Source: Corticium candelabrum
Taxonomy: Eukaryota; Porifera; Homoscleromorpha; Homosclerophorida; Plakinidae
Assembly (NCBI RefSeq): GCF_963422355.1
Contig: NC_085098.1
Coordinates: forward strand, 1,010,621-1,074,620
Length of the DNA: 64,000 nt
Reading direction: 5' to 3'
Position numbers and translations under genes: made by a program. This document shows, piece by piece, positions 1 to 11,577 of this stretch. The notes under the pieces were generated by a model. The model made no database searches. It had not been told where the DNA came from and worked only from the letters and a program-made list of their open reading frames with translations. Within the stretch, counting starts at the first letter, position 1, and every line of letters starts with the position of its first letter.

Positions 1-735
1 TGCGTTCATGAAAGAAGCGCAAAACCGGTACGGAGACACGTCAGCAAGCGATATCACTCAAACCAAGCATGACGCCAAGGGTACCGACGGACTGTTTTCG
101 CAAATCTCTCAAATAATAAAGTCTTACGTGCCGTTTTTAGGTTCAAAAGACTCGAGCAAACCGAGCACTGATAAAGATCAAGATGCTAAACGTGAACAAT
201 GCTCTATCTGCTTTAATCGAGACCGTAAACACGAGTCTGCCCTGTAACCATCGCTTCTGCAAGCAGTGCATTGACGATTAAGTAAAAGTAAAGGCTACCT
301 GTCCTATTTGCTCTCGGCCGTTCGGAAAAGTGGAAGGAAATCAGCCGAAGGGTGGCAGGATGAATTCGACTGTTACAAAAACCTCATTACCAGGTTATGA
401 GGGTATACGATACTATCAAAATCACGTATGATATACCGAGTTGATTGCAAGGACATGAGCCTCCTAATCCCGGTCAAAGATTCTACGGCACTTTGCAGCG
501 AGCATATCTTCCTTACAACCGAGAGGGCAAAGATCTTCTTGGTCTTCTTAGAAAAGCGTTTGATGCACGTTTAGTTTTTACGTTGGAAGATCCATAACAA
601 CAGGAACAGACAATGTCGTCACATGGAGCGACATTCATCACAAAACAAACAAGAACGGGGGTTAGCAGAAGAGAGAAACATCTTGAAATTTTATTCGCCA
701 AAAATTGTGTTGCATTGTGTTTGTGTTTAGGTATG
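1..735 (+). pseudogene. Decayed 3' end of a macro-RING-Deltex (DTX3L-like) gene
   Basis: This stretch is a diverged copy of the intact gene tail at about 46804-47540; the similarity runs through the linker after the macrodomain, the RING finger, the Deltex C-terminal (DTC) domain and about 60 bases beyond the stop. The first 240 bases still read as the linker plus the first RING cysteine pair (CSIC). An extra base just after that shifts the frame into a stop before the remaining zinc ligands, a further in-frame stop lies at about 281, and the DTC part carries more indels. The upstream part lies outside the window, so an intact 5' portion cannot be excluded, but no functional RING or DTC can be made from what is visible. 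The copy ends where a SINE begins (about 733). It is best read as the tail of an old duplicate gene in the same orientation as its intact relative. Confidence 0.85.
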
Positions 736-852
736 GCTTCCAGGAGATTGCTTAGCACGGGCCATAGCTGCTGCGTAGTGCACAGAAACCCAGCTAACCC
801 GCTGAGGCGCGTGACCGTATATAATGGCAGCTCCTTAACTATTTGCCATTTG

Positions 853-855
<3 letters not shown>
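733..855 (+). mobile_element. 3' part of a tRNA-derived SINE
   Basis: The sequence matches, in reverse complement, the SINE at 26945-27080 (shared stretch around TGCTTAGCACGG..CATAGCTGCTGCG) and runs straight into a (TG)n tract, as that copy does. Only the 3' half is present; the pol III box region is missing. Confidence 0.7.
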
Positions 856-925
<70 letters not shown>

Positions 926-930
926 CGCGC
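856..930. repeat. (TG)n-(CG)n microsatellite
   Basis: About 60 bases of pure TG followed by alternating CG bases form the tail of the SINE on the left and abut a LINE fragment on the right. Open frames reading Cys-Val or Thr-His repeats here are artefacts. Confidence 0.95.
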
Positions 931-2655
931 ACCAACACCTGAAGAAATATATTCTGCAATCAAATCTCTAAACTTGAAAAATCTGCAGGTCTTGATGGTC
1001 TTGCAGCTGAGTTTTATCAAAGAGGAGGAGGGAGGTGATGCTTTACGGAGGAAGTCGTCAAGATCATCTTACACATTTGGGATACAGAAATTGTACCAAA
1101 GGACCTGAAAGATGCACAATCTACAAGAGAAAGGGTGACAAAAGTGACTGTGGAAACTGGCGTGGAATCTCATTATTGTCCACTGCTGGTAAAGTCTTAT
1201 CAAGAATTCTCTTGAATAGACCGGTAGAGTCAATAGCAGAAGAAACCCCTTATGAGTCCCAATGTGGCTTTCGCAAAGGAAGAAGCACCACAGACATCGT
1301 ACATGTATTTACCCTGAGACAGTTACAAGAAAAATTCAAGGAAAACATAAACCACATGGTCTTTATAGATTTGACAAAAGCTTTTGATTCAGTTAATCGA
1401 GAGGCAACGTGGAAAATCTTAACAAAATTGAGCTGCCCACCCAAAGTTGTAATTTAGTGAATGCAGAAGTCATATCTGACGATAAAATTCAGAAAGCTTT
1501 GTTGTGCAAACAGGAGTAAAGCAGGGCTGTGTATCAGCACCCACTTTTTTTGCTCTGTTTCTTGCTGCAATGCTAAATGAAATGAATGGTTGAGCTGAAA
1601 ATAGAGGAGTCTCAATTCAATATCATATGGATGGTGGTTATTCAATCTTCGCAGATCTATGACGAAATCTGAAACTGTAACAACAAATTAAGAGATCTGC
1701 TCTTTGCAGATGACTGTACTCTGGTAGCACATTCTGCAAATGATATGCAAGAAATTGTAACCTCTTTTGCAAAAGCATCTATCAGTTTTACATTTCACGA
1801 AAACCGAGTGCATGTTTCAGCCGATTCCTGATACAGTAAATGCTGGCAAGGACATTTTTTGTGAATGGTGAAGCACCAAAGAGAGTATCCTCTTTCTCTT
1901 ACCTTGGCAATGTTCTTTCAGAGGATTGTAGTGTTGATAAGGACATTGCTGCGCGTCTGCAAAAAGCAAATAGAGCGTATGGCACACTTCAATCAAGATT
2001 ATGGAGTCAACAAGGAATAAGAATGAAGGCTAAAATTAAAGTTTACAAAGCAGTCGTCCGTGCAACTGTTCTGTATGGATCACAAACGTGGACGCTGTAT
2101 AGAAGAGATATTCATCTAGAAAAATTTCACCTTCGCTGTCTGCGTCCAATAATGAAAATTCAATGGTTGGAAAACGTGACAAACATAGAAGTTCTGCAAA
2201 GAGCTGAAATAACAGGAATTGAATTGATGTTGACTCAACAGAAACTAAAGTGGGTAGGTCATGTCGCAAGAATGGATGAGAGACGTTTACCAAAACAAGT
2301 GCTATACCATCAGTTGTTAGATGCACCAAGAAAAGCTGGTGGTCAGATGTTGGAGGTTCAAAGACACTTTAAGACACACTCTACAGAATGCTGACATTGA
2401 TCACAAAAATTGGGAAATGATAGCATGTGACCATTCAATGTGGAAGAAAATATGAGATTAGGTTTAGATCGTTACGAGGAAGGTAGAATTAACAAAATTG
2501 AAGAAAAGAGACTAATGCGGCACAACTATATAACAAAAAATTTGGCTACTGGTACAAAGAACGTTTGTAATATCTGTCATCGAGTATGTCGTTCCAGAAT
2601 TGGACTCTTTGCTCATAAACGTGCTCGTCAAAGACAAATTGTAAACAACTGCTGA
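931..2655 (+). mobile_element. Non-LTR retrotransposon (LINE) reverse transcriptase relic
   Basis: Broken pieces read in order along a LINE ORF2: the start of the RT domain (PTPEEIYSAIKSL), then YKRKGDKSDCGNWRGISLLS, the CGFRKGRSTTD block, FIDLTKAFDSVNRE (first catalytic Asp), a degraded ADDCTLV block near 1700 (the catalytic Asp pair), then 1840-2394 with the thumb and C-terminal part (YGSQTWTL, WVGHVARMDERRLP). A C-terminal Cys2-His type finger (CNICHRV..H..) reads at about 2560-2640. Frames change at about 1040, 1457, 1650-1840 and 2394, so it is dead. Endonuclease and 5' parts are missing: it is truncated right at the (TG)n tract. The RTE-like group of LINEs is likely, but the clade is not certain. 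Confidence 0.85.
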
Positions 2656-2683
2656 ATGGAAGTCGTGAACTTATTATTGAGTA

Positions 2684-2993
<310 letters not shown>

Positions 2994-3432
2994 GTGGGGG
3001 CGCGGTGGAGCAGATGGTAGAGCGTTGGTAATGACATCCGGGATCTTGTATTCCGTGATGAGGGTTGAAGGTTCGATCCTGGTGGAAGCGACACTGTTGC
3101 AGTTTCCTTGAGCAAGAAACTCACCCACACTTGCTTCTCTCGACTCAGGAGTATAAATGAGTACCTGGTCATTGACTGGGGTGGACAAGACGGCTGGCTT
3201 GGCAGCAACATAATGCAGCAGACGGGTACGTGTGGGCCTTGGTGTCCAGTCCCAGAGCTGCGCCATTGTCGGTGCCCCTGGATGATTCTGGCCAAGCTCC
3301 AGGTGGATTGTAGCGCTGGCCCCAAGACTTCACGTAGCGCATGGAGGCCCTGTCTCTAGAGGCAAGGGGAGCTATCTCCGCAACTGACCTCAAGGTCGGG
3401 GTCGAAAGACGTGGAGGGCGTAACATTTGTCC
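2994..3432 (+). mobile_element. tRNA-derived SINE, near full length
   Basis: The A box lies around 3000-3025 (GCGCGGTGGAGCAGATGG) and the B box is GGTTCGATCC at 3070-3079. The central core AGCAAGAAACTCACCCACAC and GTATAAATGAGTACCTGG follow at 3110-3167, then a unique 3' body running into a (TG)n tail. It matches the minus-strand copy at 26.9-27.4 kb through the core and beyond. Confidence 0.8.
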
Positions 3433-3439
3433 ATTGTGT

Positions 3440-3508
<69 letters not shown>
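3433..3508. repeat. (TG)n microsatellite tail of SINE
   Basis: About 75 bases of TG directly follow the SINE 3' end. Confidence 0.95.
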
Positions 3509-3510
<2 letters not shown>

Positions 3511-3608
3511 ATGTCAGAAAAATCTGCCCCGTTTCAAATCAAATGTGTTAATTAAAGTTTGAATCCTAACGCTCGATACATTTTACTAAAGTTACCATTA
3601 TAATCGAT

Positions 3609-4180
3609 CTACTGTAGATCAGTAAGCCTCTCCGTCTTTCTAATGTCTCTCACGGCTCGCTCCCTCTCTCCAAGCACCACTTTGATCCGAGCCATGGATT
3701 TGCGTACTTTTCTCATTCTCTCTGGACTGGGTGTATAAGCTCTACTTGTCTCCTTGCCTCGTGCTTCAAAGTTAGCAACATGTTCCGTTTCTTCAACAGT
3801 ACGTACCACAGCTTGTGCAGATCTTCGTTGCTCTTACCTCTCAATTCAGCAGCTCGCCACGATCTGCCCGTTTTCGCTTGTTCTTCGTTGTTCTCGTTAG
3901 GAAAGAACTCAGACAGGTCTGACAACGGTAAAGACATAGATATTGGACGAAAGTGCCAACCGGTGACTAAGCGACCACACAAAGTCTTCAGTTCTAATCT
4001 CAGCTGTCGTATAAGCAAAGACAAACGTTCGAGCTGCTTGCTTTGATTATACAGAACTTCTCTCAAACTGCAGTTCACAAAATACCTAGTCAATGAAACG
4101 TTTGATACCCTTTTAACTGTACTATCAGAACTGTCAAAGACTTCGTCATACTCTTGTAAATATAGACAGCAAAGTAGCAA
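3609..4180 (-). pseudogene. Mitochondrial ribosomal protein L47 (uL29m)-like fragment, frame broken
   Basis: The minus strand encodes the diagnostic uL29m block: LRGKSNEDLHKLWYVLLKKR then NMLLTLKHEAR (about 3845-3770), followed in a different frame by TPSPERMRKV..SMARIKVVLGERERAV (3745-3640). These are consecutive in the family, so a one-base frame change lies at about 3735-3760. uL29m is a large-subunit protein of the mitochondrial ribosome near the exit tunnel. The reading ends soon after the ERERAV helix, where the family normally continues for about 100 more residues, and no downstream exon is visible. Upstream, the same frame continues without obvious introns. It may be a truncated retrocopy or a decayed exon; an assembly error making the frameshift is possible. 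Confidence 0.65.
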
Positions 4181-5340
4181 ATCTAGAAACCTAGCACTGC
4201 TGCTTCACACTCTAGACAAAGGCAAACCGTCGCGTCGTTTCAGCCTAATGAAGTAGGTTTAATTGAGACAAAGCAAGGCATCCTTTGAGTCAAAAAAGGC
4301 TAATGTCGACGTCCTTTGTGTCAATCCCTGACAAGAGGGCTAACTAAATTATATATAATTAAGATTGTTTCCAGTTTGTGTAGCGAAGTAGTGGTATAAA
4401 ACTATTGGATATCTTGTATTGTTCAACTTAAAAAATTACCACATTTATTGTCAATTGTTTAGTATTTAATACAGAGGGGAATATAACGCCCGGACACCGG
4501 ACATTGTCCGGTCAAAACAAGTCCATGTCCGGCCATATATTGTGTTGTCCGGACATTGGCTACTGGAACGGTCACACCCAAATGGCATGATTCGGACACT
4601 CATAAGTCAGAGTATGTGCACTATCAGAGAGTATGTTTCCTTGGGGTACATATCTACTATCCCAGTAAGCCTGAACTGGGAAGCGAGTAATGAGGTAAAG
4701 GTCACACCAGGTGTGCTTATTAGAGCATGTTACACCAATTATCTTAAGTGATTCCAGTTGATGATCCCTTGATCTCACTAGATAATTGGATAATAACCAT
4801 TTGTACTTGGCTAATATGTCCTTGATATGCAAAAAGTGTTATCTTTTGGTTTCCTTTGTAGGAAGGCCTTAAATAATTTAGTAAACAGATGCCAGACCTT
4901 GTGGTTTCTAACCATTCCAGATCATCAGGAAGGTCCGAAAACAGCGGAGATATTACAGATTTTCAAAGTTCACACTCATGGGGTCATAGACAGTATATAT
5001 GCTTTTGTGTGAAGTGGTGAGACGGGTTACTGAGACACCAGTTGCCGTAAAATACAAATTTTCACCTAGAATGCGTGTAGCACAGCACCAAATATGAGGA
5101 CATGAATTGGTAGAAACATCGCCCCTAAGACGGTAATCAAACATCCTGATTTGTGAATGTTTTCTTTCTTGTCATTGTCAAATAGCAGTGACTGCTGTTT
5201 CTTTGAAAATTCCAGTCCTTCTGGAAAGATCCTAAACGGTTTCTTTCAAAGAGCCTTTTGGCAGACTATTCTGTCAGCACACTAAGTAACTGCAGAAAAG
5301 GTGAATACCGATTTAGTATGCCTTGATAATAAAATAAAGG
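4181..5340. other. No gene seen
   Basis: No convincing coding sequence. Around 4490-4560 the pattern TCCGG-ACAT/CCGGACA recurs several times in both orientations, possibly a transposon end. The short ORFs at 4542-5144 lack family features. Confidence 0.5.
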
Positions 5341-5355
5341 AGTGACTAGGTTGGT

Positions 5356-5889
5356 GTGACACCAAAACTTCTTTGTCATATAATTGCCTTTCTTGACACC
5401 CAAACATGGCAAAGAAAACCTAGCGTTCAAACTTCTGATCAAGATAGTGAAGACAAAAACGTTGATGATAATGCAGAGGTTAGAGAAGCTGTAAAAAACT
5501 CTTGCTATTCATTTTGCCAAACCATTAGAAAGCAAAGGGGTTAATATTCTTGCTCTTCATGTTGAGGAGGTAGTCCATTATGCTAGAAAATATCTGCACA
5601 TCAGCAAGGTGTGCTATGAGTCTGTGTGGTACATAGTTCACACCTGTCCAGACATAGTATTAGTCTCCCCTTAACTACCACACATGTTGAAAGGATGTTT
5701 TCATTGCTGAAACTGATCAAGAAAGACCGGCACACCAGCATGAGCAACACCACCTTGTCTGACCTTATGGAAGTATACCATGAAGGACCATCAGTTCAAG
5801 ACTTTCACGCTGACGCCGCTATTCGGCTGTGGTGGGAACAATGCAAGACCAACTGCAGTCCTAATCAAGTTTTCAGAAAGCAATACTGA
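5356..5889 (+). pseudogene. hAT-family transposase C-terminus relic
   Basis: In broken frames the sequence reads as the C-terminal dimerisation region of hAT transposases of the ZNF862/C17orf113-like group. The clearest part is 5626-5889: LPLTTTHVERMFSLLKLIKK, then DRHTSMSNTTLSDLMEVY and a following GPSVQDFHADAAIRLWW block. The stretch 5545-5625 also reads as family-like (VEEVVHYARKYLHI, then a VWYIVHTCP block) but in another frame. In the family this region mediates dimer formation. The N-terminal BED finger and catalytic part are missing, so it cannot be active; domestication of this short piece is unlikely given the frame breaks. Confidence 0.75.
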
Positions 5890-6993
5890 GCAAGGAAAAC
5901 TGGAGAGTTGGCCCAAGATGATAGCACTAGCAGCTTTAGTTTAGATGACTGGGACATGTGGCATAATCCTCTAGGACCGCGTCTACAAATAGTTTTCCAG
6001 AAGGTCTGACTGAATACAATTTTGCACATTGTTGTGCTAGGTTTCCCTGTTAATGTTCTGCTATTGTCTCACATAATTATAGTGCACTTCCAAGTTTGTC
6101 TTTTGAGGTTCCATAATTTTTTCACTTTATTGTAACGCAATAAAAGATTGCTTTGCAGGTATATTGTCTCAGTTGTTCTGGTTATTGTCATGCTTTGTAT
6201 ATATGTCAAATAATAGAAATAAAGTGTTGTTTGCGGGGTCAAAATTTGTTAAAATGGGCGTGGTCTAAACGGGCGTGGCTTTGGCAAACCTGTTTGCCCG
6301 GTCAAAAAAATTTCCTTATACTCCGCTCTGTAATATCACAGTTGTGGCCCCAAAATGTCTCTCAACTAAGTCACAATTTGAGCCCTTTGTCAAATTCCAC
6401 TGGCAACACTATGTTTGTCCATGTCTACAGTTGGTAGCATGGTATCATGACAATGGTACGTACACCTGTACTCATGGATAGAACATTGATATTGGGGTCA
6501 CAAGAAGTAAAATGCAACCATTACAACTTCATGTACTGAAATACAAAAGTCTGCAAGTCACAGTTACATACAACAATAGTCAAGTCACAGACACCAGAAA
6601 CAATAGAACATATTTGGATGTTTAACAGTTTGAATACAATCTGCATGCTTATTATTGCAAAGAAAATATCACGATTCTCAAAAGTGAGATAAATGATACT
6701 TTCAGATTTCACTTCTTGTCAAGTGGATCAGTCCCACAGCGCCTATAGAGTTAGAAGATAGAACAGTAACGCTGCAAAAGAGATGGCAAAGTGCCTATAC
6801 CTATTCCCCTTCTGGTGAAATGCCTCAAAATTTGCCATCAAAGAACTATCAATTCATCAAGAATTTACTTATTATCATGTTATGTCGTAATTTAGTCTTC
6901 AGCAAGTAGCAATATCCATACTATCAACTGTAAAGGTGTGCTAATGCATGCATCAGAAAAGTGAATGTAAAGAAAGAATGTGTCTACAAGTTA
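5890..6993. other. No gene seen
   Basis: AT-rich sequence without coding or structural signals that I can support. Canonical AATAAA-type signals occur near 6138-6146 and 6214, but no transcript can be assigned. Confidence 0.4.
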
Positions 6994-7057
6994 GTCTCCC
7001 GTAGCCAGACCCTCCCGCCTACATCCTTCCGGCGGGAAGGGTCTGACTACGCGAGAC
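6994..7057. repeat. Short foldback element with TA flanks
   Basis: An imperfect inverted repeat has about 27-base arms (GTCTCCCGTAGCCAGACCC... / ...GGGTCTGACTACGCGAGAC) around an 11-base spacer, bordered by TA on both sides. Consistent with a very small MITE. Confidence 0.65.
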
Positions 7058-7524
7058 TATCTACAAGTAGGCATCTACTGTACTTTTAATACTACAATGT
7101 GCCGTTATGCCTCTCTATGATGGGCAAGTAGGGTCTTTAAATGATACCCCCATCTGGTTGCCCACCAACCGGGCAGGTGAATCCAGCAGGGTACATGTTT
7201 CTGTGTAGTCCACACACCCGAGTTGAAGTTCTTAGCCAAGAACTTGGCCTTGCCAAGTTCTTGCCAAGTTCTTGAATAAGAAGTTCAACCCGGGAGCCGA
7301 TCAATGACTAGCCAATTCGATATAGATTGCAGGCATTACGGTGACCGCAAACTCGGTACTGCATGCCTAGTGGATATCAATGACCACCAGGAAAGCGCTG
7401 AATGTCATCATCAACAGACCATTTGCCAGACCACAGAAACACCCCAATGACTGAAACTAGTCATAGTCTCATGGACAAAGCTAAAGAAACATGAGAAAGA
7501 AAGACAGACAAGTTTCATAATTTA

Positions 7525-7600
7525 CTGTCTCTGGGATTTGAACCGCCAAACCATGGAGCGGTAACCATTGTTGCTAACCACTAAGCCACAGTGGTGACTA
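7525..7600 (-). mobile_element. tRNA-like SINE head
   Basis: On the minus strand there is an A box GTGGCTTAGTGGTTAGC (7590-7574) and a B box GGTTCAAATCC (7545-7535) at tRNA-like spacing. The acceptor arms do not pair, so a functional tRNA is unlikely. It differs from the (TG)n-linked SINEs in this window. Confidence 0.5.
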
Positions 7601-7822
7601 ATAATAATACTAATACTAATAAGACGTATGGCAATTTTGAATCTCACCTACACATATAAATGATATCAGTTGTGTCAAGCAAGATATTAGATAATTACAC
7701 AAGTTAGCATCAATAAAAATACGATGTACTACACAACCAGCCTTCATCTCATATAATTTAACAACTAGCTGACAATTGCACAACAATTTTAGAGTCACCA
7801 TAGCTACTGGCTAGAAATGCCA

Positions 7823-8158
7823 TCATGTCAGTAATACATCCGAAAGAGAAACGTCTTTATGTGAAAACCTACTTAACTGCAACAGAAATCTGACTATTAA
7901 AGGAATTAGTAAAACCATTTGTAGATAAATAAAAAGTGGTAAAGGTGGAGTGTTTCCTATTGGCCAAAACCACAATCCTCTCCGAGTTGCATCTCTTAGA
8001 TGATGTGATGCAGTTGCAACAAAGAATAGCCAAGGCAGGAAACTAAGTAATGGCAATTTCCGACAAGTCAACATCTCAGCACAGCAGCAAGCTGCAGTTC
8101 CCAAAATGACGAACCACATTGAATAAGCAAATGATCTGTGCTGTAATGATGTAGCATC
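7823..8158 (-). CDS. TMEM267-like membrane protein, last exon only
   Basis: The minus strand has a good splice acceptor (CTGTTGTTTCTCAG at about 8172-8159) followed by an open frame to a stop near 7823. The product is hydrophobic and carries the signature of the TMEM267 (C5orf28) family: SFLPWLFFVATASHHLRD, then a RRGLWFWPIGNTPPLPL block. In the human protein the equivalent is FLPW..SHH.RDG.R.GLW.CPFGKTSPLP. About three hydrophobic helices are visible. This corresponds to roughly the C-terminal half of the family; the upstream exons should lie at higher coordinates, but I found none before the gypsy elements at 8.5-11.6 kb, so they are distant, outside the window or lost. The molecular role of the family is not established. 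Confidence 0.7.
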   Translation of the reverse strand, partial: DATSLQHRSFAYSMWFVILGTAACCCAEMLTCRKLPLLSFLPWLFFVATASHHLRDATRRGLWFWPIGNTPPLPLFIYLQMVLLIPLIVRFLLQLSRFSHKDVSLSDVLLT

Positions 8159-8530
8159 CTGAGAAACAACAGCAACATCAACATACCACACAAAGTTATG
8201 TCACTCCATGCCCATCTCATTGTATATGCAACAGCTGTTCAAACACTAGGCCATATCTGTAGAATAGCCTCTGTCACATAACAATAATAATTTTAAGTGT
8301 GTACCCAGATCTTGCAGTGGCGGCAGTCACGTGACCTATTGCTGTTATGCGTCACCAGCAATGGAAATAGAGTTTAGTGCTTAAGGAACTTACAATTAAA
8401 AATATTTAAAATTTTAATTGCAGCCCTGCATCCTCTGCAGTTCTCTGTCGTGGCACTTCCTGTGCATGCCCATCTTTGCCGTTTTCCATCTGGATTCGAT
8501 CTTGACTCCTCATCTCGTGAAGTTGCTCCA
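8159..8530. other. Probable intron or intergenic sequence
   Basis: No exon with TMEM267 character or other coding signal found between the splice acceptor at 8159 and the truncated gypsy element. Confidence 0.4.
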
Positions 8531-8536
8531 ATAATC

Positions 8537-10259
8537 TCAAGCTATGACAGATCCAGTTGGTAGGTATATATGTAGTATTCCGCCTTCGCAGTACAAACTA
8601 TACATAACACCGGCTGCCGACTGCTCCTTCCACCAACCGTAGACAGGATAGAAGCCAACGCTACCACCCCTATGAATTTGTCTCAACTCCTGTTGGCAAC
8701 ACCGGCAAGGGTAGTTCACAGTATACCGCCGACTGGGTGCTAGTGTTCGTGATGCAAATGCGACTGGGCGTTCAGTGCCATCTTCCATGACATGACTTAG
8801 ACACTCTCCTACTCCATATGGTGAAGCATCACAACTTAACTTGATGGGCTTACCCAAATCATAATGTACTAGTAAGTCCGATTTCACTAGCGTTTGTTTT
8901 GCCTGCCGGAATGCCTTTCTCTGTTGATCCAACCACTTCCAACGTTGCTGTTTCTTCAATAAGATATACAGTGGTTGTAATGTCGATGACAAATTAGGTA
9001 AGAACTTCCCATAATAATTTAGAAGCCCCAAGAAAGCCTTCAATTCAGTCACGTTACTAGGGTCAGGTGCATTTTGAATCGCTTCCATCTTACTCCGAGA
9101 TGGGGATATGCCTTCTGCACTCACCACGTGCCCCAAATATTCTACCTTAGACTTGCCAAATTCACATTTTTCCATTTAGCTTAATTCCGGCTTGGTTCAG
9201 TCTTTCCAAGACCTTGAATAACCTTTGGTTATGCTGTTCATCACTGTTGCCCACTATTAGAATATCATCTAGGTAGCAGATGACTCCGTCCAGTCCTGAT
9301 AGAACGTTATCTATAGCTCGTTGCCATATACTGGGTGCTGAGCTTATGCCAAATGACATCCTTGTGTACGTAAACATGCCCTTGCGTGTATTTATGGTTA
9401 GGTATTGCTGACTTCTGGGGTCTACTAACATCTGTTGATATGCTTGCTTGAGATCCAAACGAGAAAATTTCTTCCCTCCTGCTAAGGTCGAAAACAAGTC
9501 ATCTGGATTCGGCATCGGATATTGATCCAAATCAATATAGAGGTTGATGGTGACCTTGTAGTCGCCACATATTCTAACATTTCCATCCCCCTTTCGAACT
9601 ACCACGATGGGTGCTGCCCATTCACTCTTGTCTACTGGTTTCAGAATACCTTCCTTCCGCATCCGTTCGAGTTCAGCATCGACCTTACTATGCAAGGCAT
9701 ATGGAATCGGTCTGGGTCGATGAAACTTTGGTTTGGCATCTGTATTCAACATGATGTTGGCCTGATATCCAACCAATGTACCTACCCCAGTGCCAGACAA
9801 CTGTGGAAAGGTTTCCACTGGGTCTATTGTCTGAAATTTCTGTACAGTGAAGATTGAATTCCAATCTAGTTTAAAATATTTCAACCAGTCTCTTCCTAGG
9901 ATGGCGGGCTTGTTCTTCACTTTTACCACATGAAACTTTACATTTACTTGCTGTCCCTTGTATCTTACAGGAACTTCCGCTTCTGTTTGTCTCCATCTTC
10001 GATCGAGTTAGCTGTACAATACAAGAAGAACCTCTCTTTATAGTCTTCTACGGTGTCAATTCCTGGGCTGAACTCCTCCAAACGCCCATGATAACTTGCA
10101 GCAGCCATACGGTCGTGTGTTTACTCTGATAGTTCGAACTCCTATCGTTCAATGACAATCTCTTGTCGCAACTGTATCGGTGCTCCTCAGTGTCGTACCG
10201 ATCTTCTTATGGCTACGTACTCTTCGCCACTCTCCGAGTATATCCTCGTCGCCAATTGT
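8537..10259 (-). mobile_element. Ty3/gypsy retrotransposon, internally deleted and 3'-truncated
   Basis: Reading the minus strand after the LTR: a primer-binding region (10259-10243, GGCGACGAGGA), then the start of Gag (about 10108-10010), which jumps directly into the end of the protease (KPAILGRDWL, 9905) and reverse transcriptase (10-9.2 kb). RT keeps FSRLDLKQAYQQM, the CYLDDILIVG catalytic motif and the FLGLLNYYGKFLPNLS connection block, then the start of RNase H (LSCDASPYGVG) before the sequence loses family resemblance near 8740. A frame change sits at about 9170. Most of Gag, the protease active site, most of RNase H and the whole integrase are missing. The copy at 60.1-62.5 kb is from the same family. 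Confidence 0.9.
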
Positions 10260-10477
10260 TGTATAGCTCACCAGCCGTAATACTACTCCGCTGTAGTCTA
10301 GGCTAAGTATATCGCGTATACCGACTCAGTGGACCGGTTATACCGGAATCTATTCTGCTACAGTGAACGACACGTACTCTACTGCACAAGTGCACTCAAC
10401 GCTAGTTATCGCTAGACTAATATAACACGTACGCAAACCGCAGTCACACCTAAAGCGCATGCTCGCTATACCACACA
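10260..10477 (-). repeat. 5' LTR of the truncated gypsy element
   Basis: 218 bp, starting TGTGTGGTATAGCG and ending GAGCTATACA on the minus strand, directly followed by ACAATTGGCGACGAGGA, which fits a primer-binding site. No second LTR is visible, so the boundary rests on the TG..CA ends and position. Confidence 0.6.
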
Positions 10478-10575
10478 GGGCGGTGAGAAAGGTGATGGCG
10501 TACGGGACATAATCTCGGTCACGCGATTTTGAGAAAGACGGGTTCCTGAGTAGGTTGTATTGTGTGATTTTTAGC

Positions 10576-11430
10576 CTACTGTTCTTTAATCTTTATTAAA
10601 GCATTCTTTTCCCTTTGCAGGACAAGATGATTTCCCAGATTTGTGGCCTGACATACCGCAATTTCCGCAATACGGAGACGTTTCGGCCGGTTGAGTTGAA
10701 GATTGTGATGCAGATCGACCATGTCGCGGTAATCGAGGCGTCTGTTTGGCTGTTTTGGTTTTCGTGCTACTCTCTGTATGTCACTTGTTGTGGGTTGTGC
10801 AGATGCGGATGAGGTCCCGCCCATCTGCATGGCTTCCTGCTTTGCGGATTTCACTTGGCAGGCGATTTCCAGTGCTTTCGTGCATGACAAATCGTCCTTT
10901 TCGAGGAGAAGTCGTTCCCTAATTGCCAAAGACGTTGTCTTTTCGATAAGTTGATAGCGAATTATTTGATTATGAAGAACGCCAAATTGACACCTCGCTG
11001 CTAACTGGCGGAGGGCGGAGACGTCTTGCTTAATGGTTTCCCCCGCGGCCTGTGAACGCTGACGGAATCGATGTCGCTCAGTGATCACGGTTGCCTGTGT
11101 GCCGAAGTGTGCTGTGAGTTCGCTGACAATGCGCTGATACTGTTGTGCTTCAGCAGGCTGTTGCTCGTCGCTTGCTGGTTGCTGTTGTGAGACGTCCAGG
11201 GTGGCTAACACTCGCTGACCCTCTGTACCCAAGCAGTGCTCCAAAAGAGCCTTTTTTCGACGATCATGCAAAGCATCAAGACTTGCGGCGAGCAAATATG
11301 TTTCAAATTCATGATACCATCGAGACCACTCGACTGGAGGATCGCCGGGAAACTGCAGGAACGGTGACGGCGGCTGCACGCTGATGGGCGGAGCTCGTAG
11401 TGACCGTTGCTGCTGGTCTGCTTCTGCCAT
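10576..11430 (-). pseudogene. Gag of a second gypsy element
   Basis: An open frame starts at an ATG (11430, MAEADQQQRSLRAPP) 10 bases after a primer-binding-like GGCGACGAGGAT. It contains a retrotransposon Gag core (WSRWYHEFETYLLAASL, LEHCLGTEGQRVL, and a helix-rich part to about 10800). The expected zinc knuckle (CGNCGMSGH...C) is present at about 10680-10630 but in another frame, so a frameshift separates it from the capsid part. The element stops at about 10576 and nothing of its pol remains. Its Gag is unlike that of the neighbouring element, so these are two different families inserted side by side. Confidence 0.75.
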
Positions 11431-11460
11431 GTCGGGTTGTAGAATATCCTCGTCGCCAGA

Positions 11461-11577
11461 TGTGGTGTTGGGGATACCCGGAAACGGACGCCAAGTACAG
11501 TACAAGAAGAGTTAGACTGACTATGTTATATGTCTAGGCTAATCATATACCACGTACACGCATGCGTACTCGACACA
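11461..11577 (-). repeat. Putative LTR end of the second gypsy element
   Basis: On the minus strand the segment ends ...CCCCAACACCACA immediately before TCTGGCGACGAGGAT. The outer boundary is uncertain: TGTGTCGAG at 11577 is the nearest TG-start, but a longer LTR is possible. Confidence 0.35.

Noticed and set aside
613..1108. Open frames of Cys-Val or Thr-His repeats around 0.86-0.93 kb (also 2.69-2.8 kb and 27.36-27.44 kb)
   Set aside because: They are translations of (TG)n/(CA)n microsatellites.
7525..7600. A functional tRNA gene on the minus strand
   Set aside because: A and B boxes are present but the acceptor arms do not pair; a tRNA-derived SINE is more likely.
10600..10812. Plus-strand exon after the pyrimidine-rich CTTTTCCCTTTGCAG at about 10605-10619
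   Set aside because: It lies antisense to the gypsy Gag zinc-knuckle region; the splice-acceptor look is coincidental.
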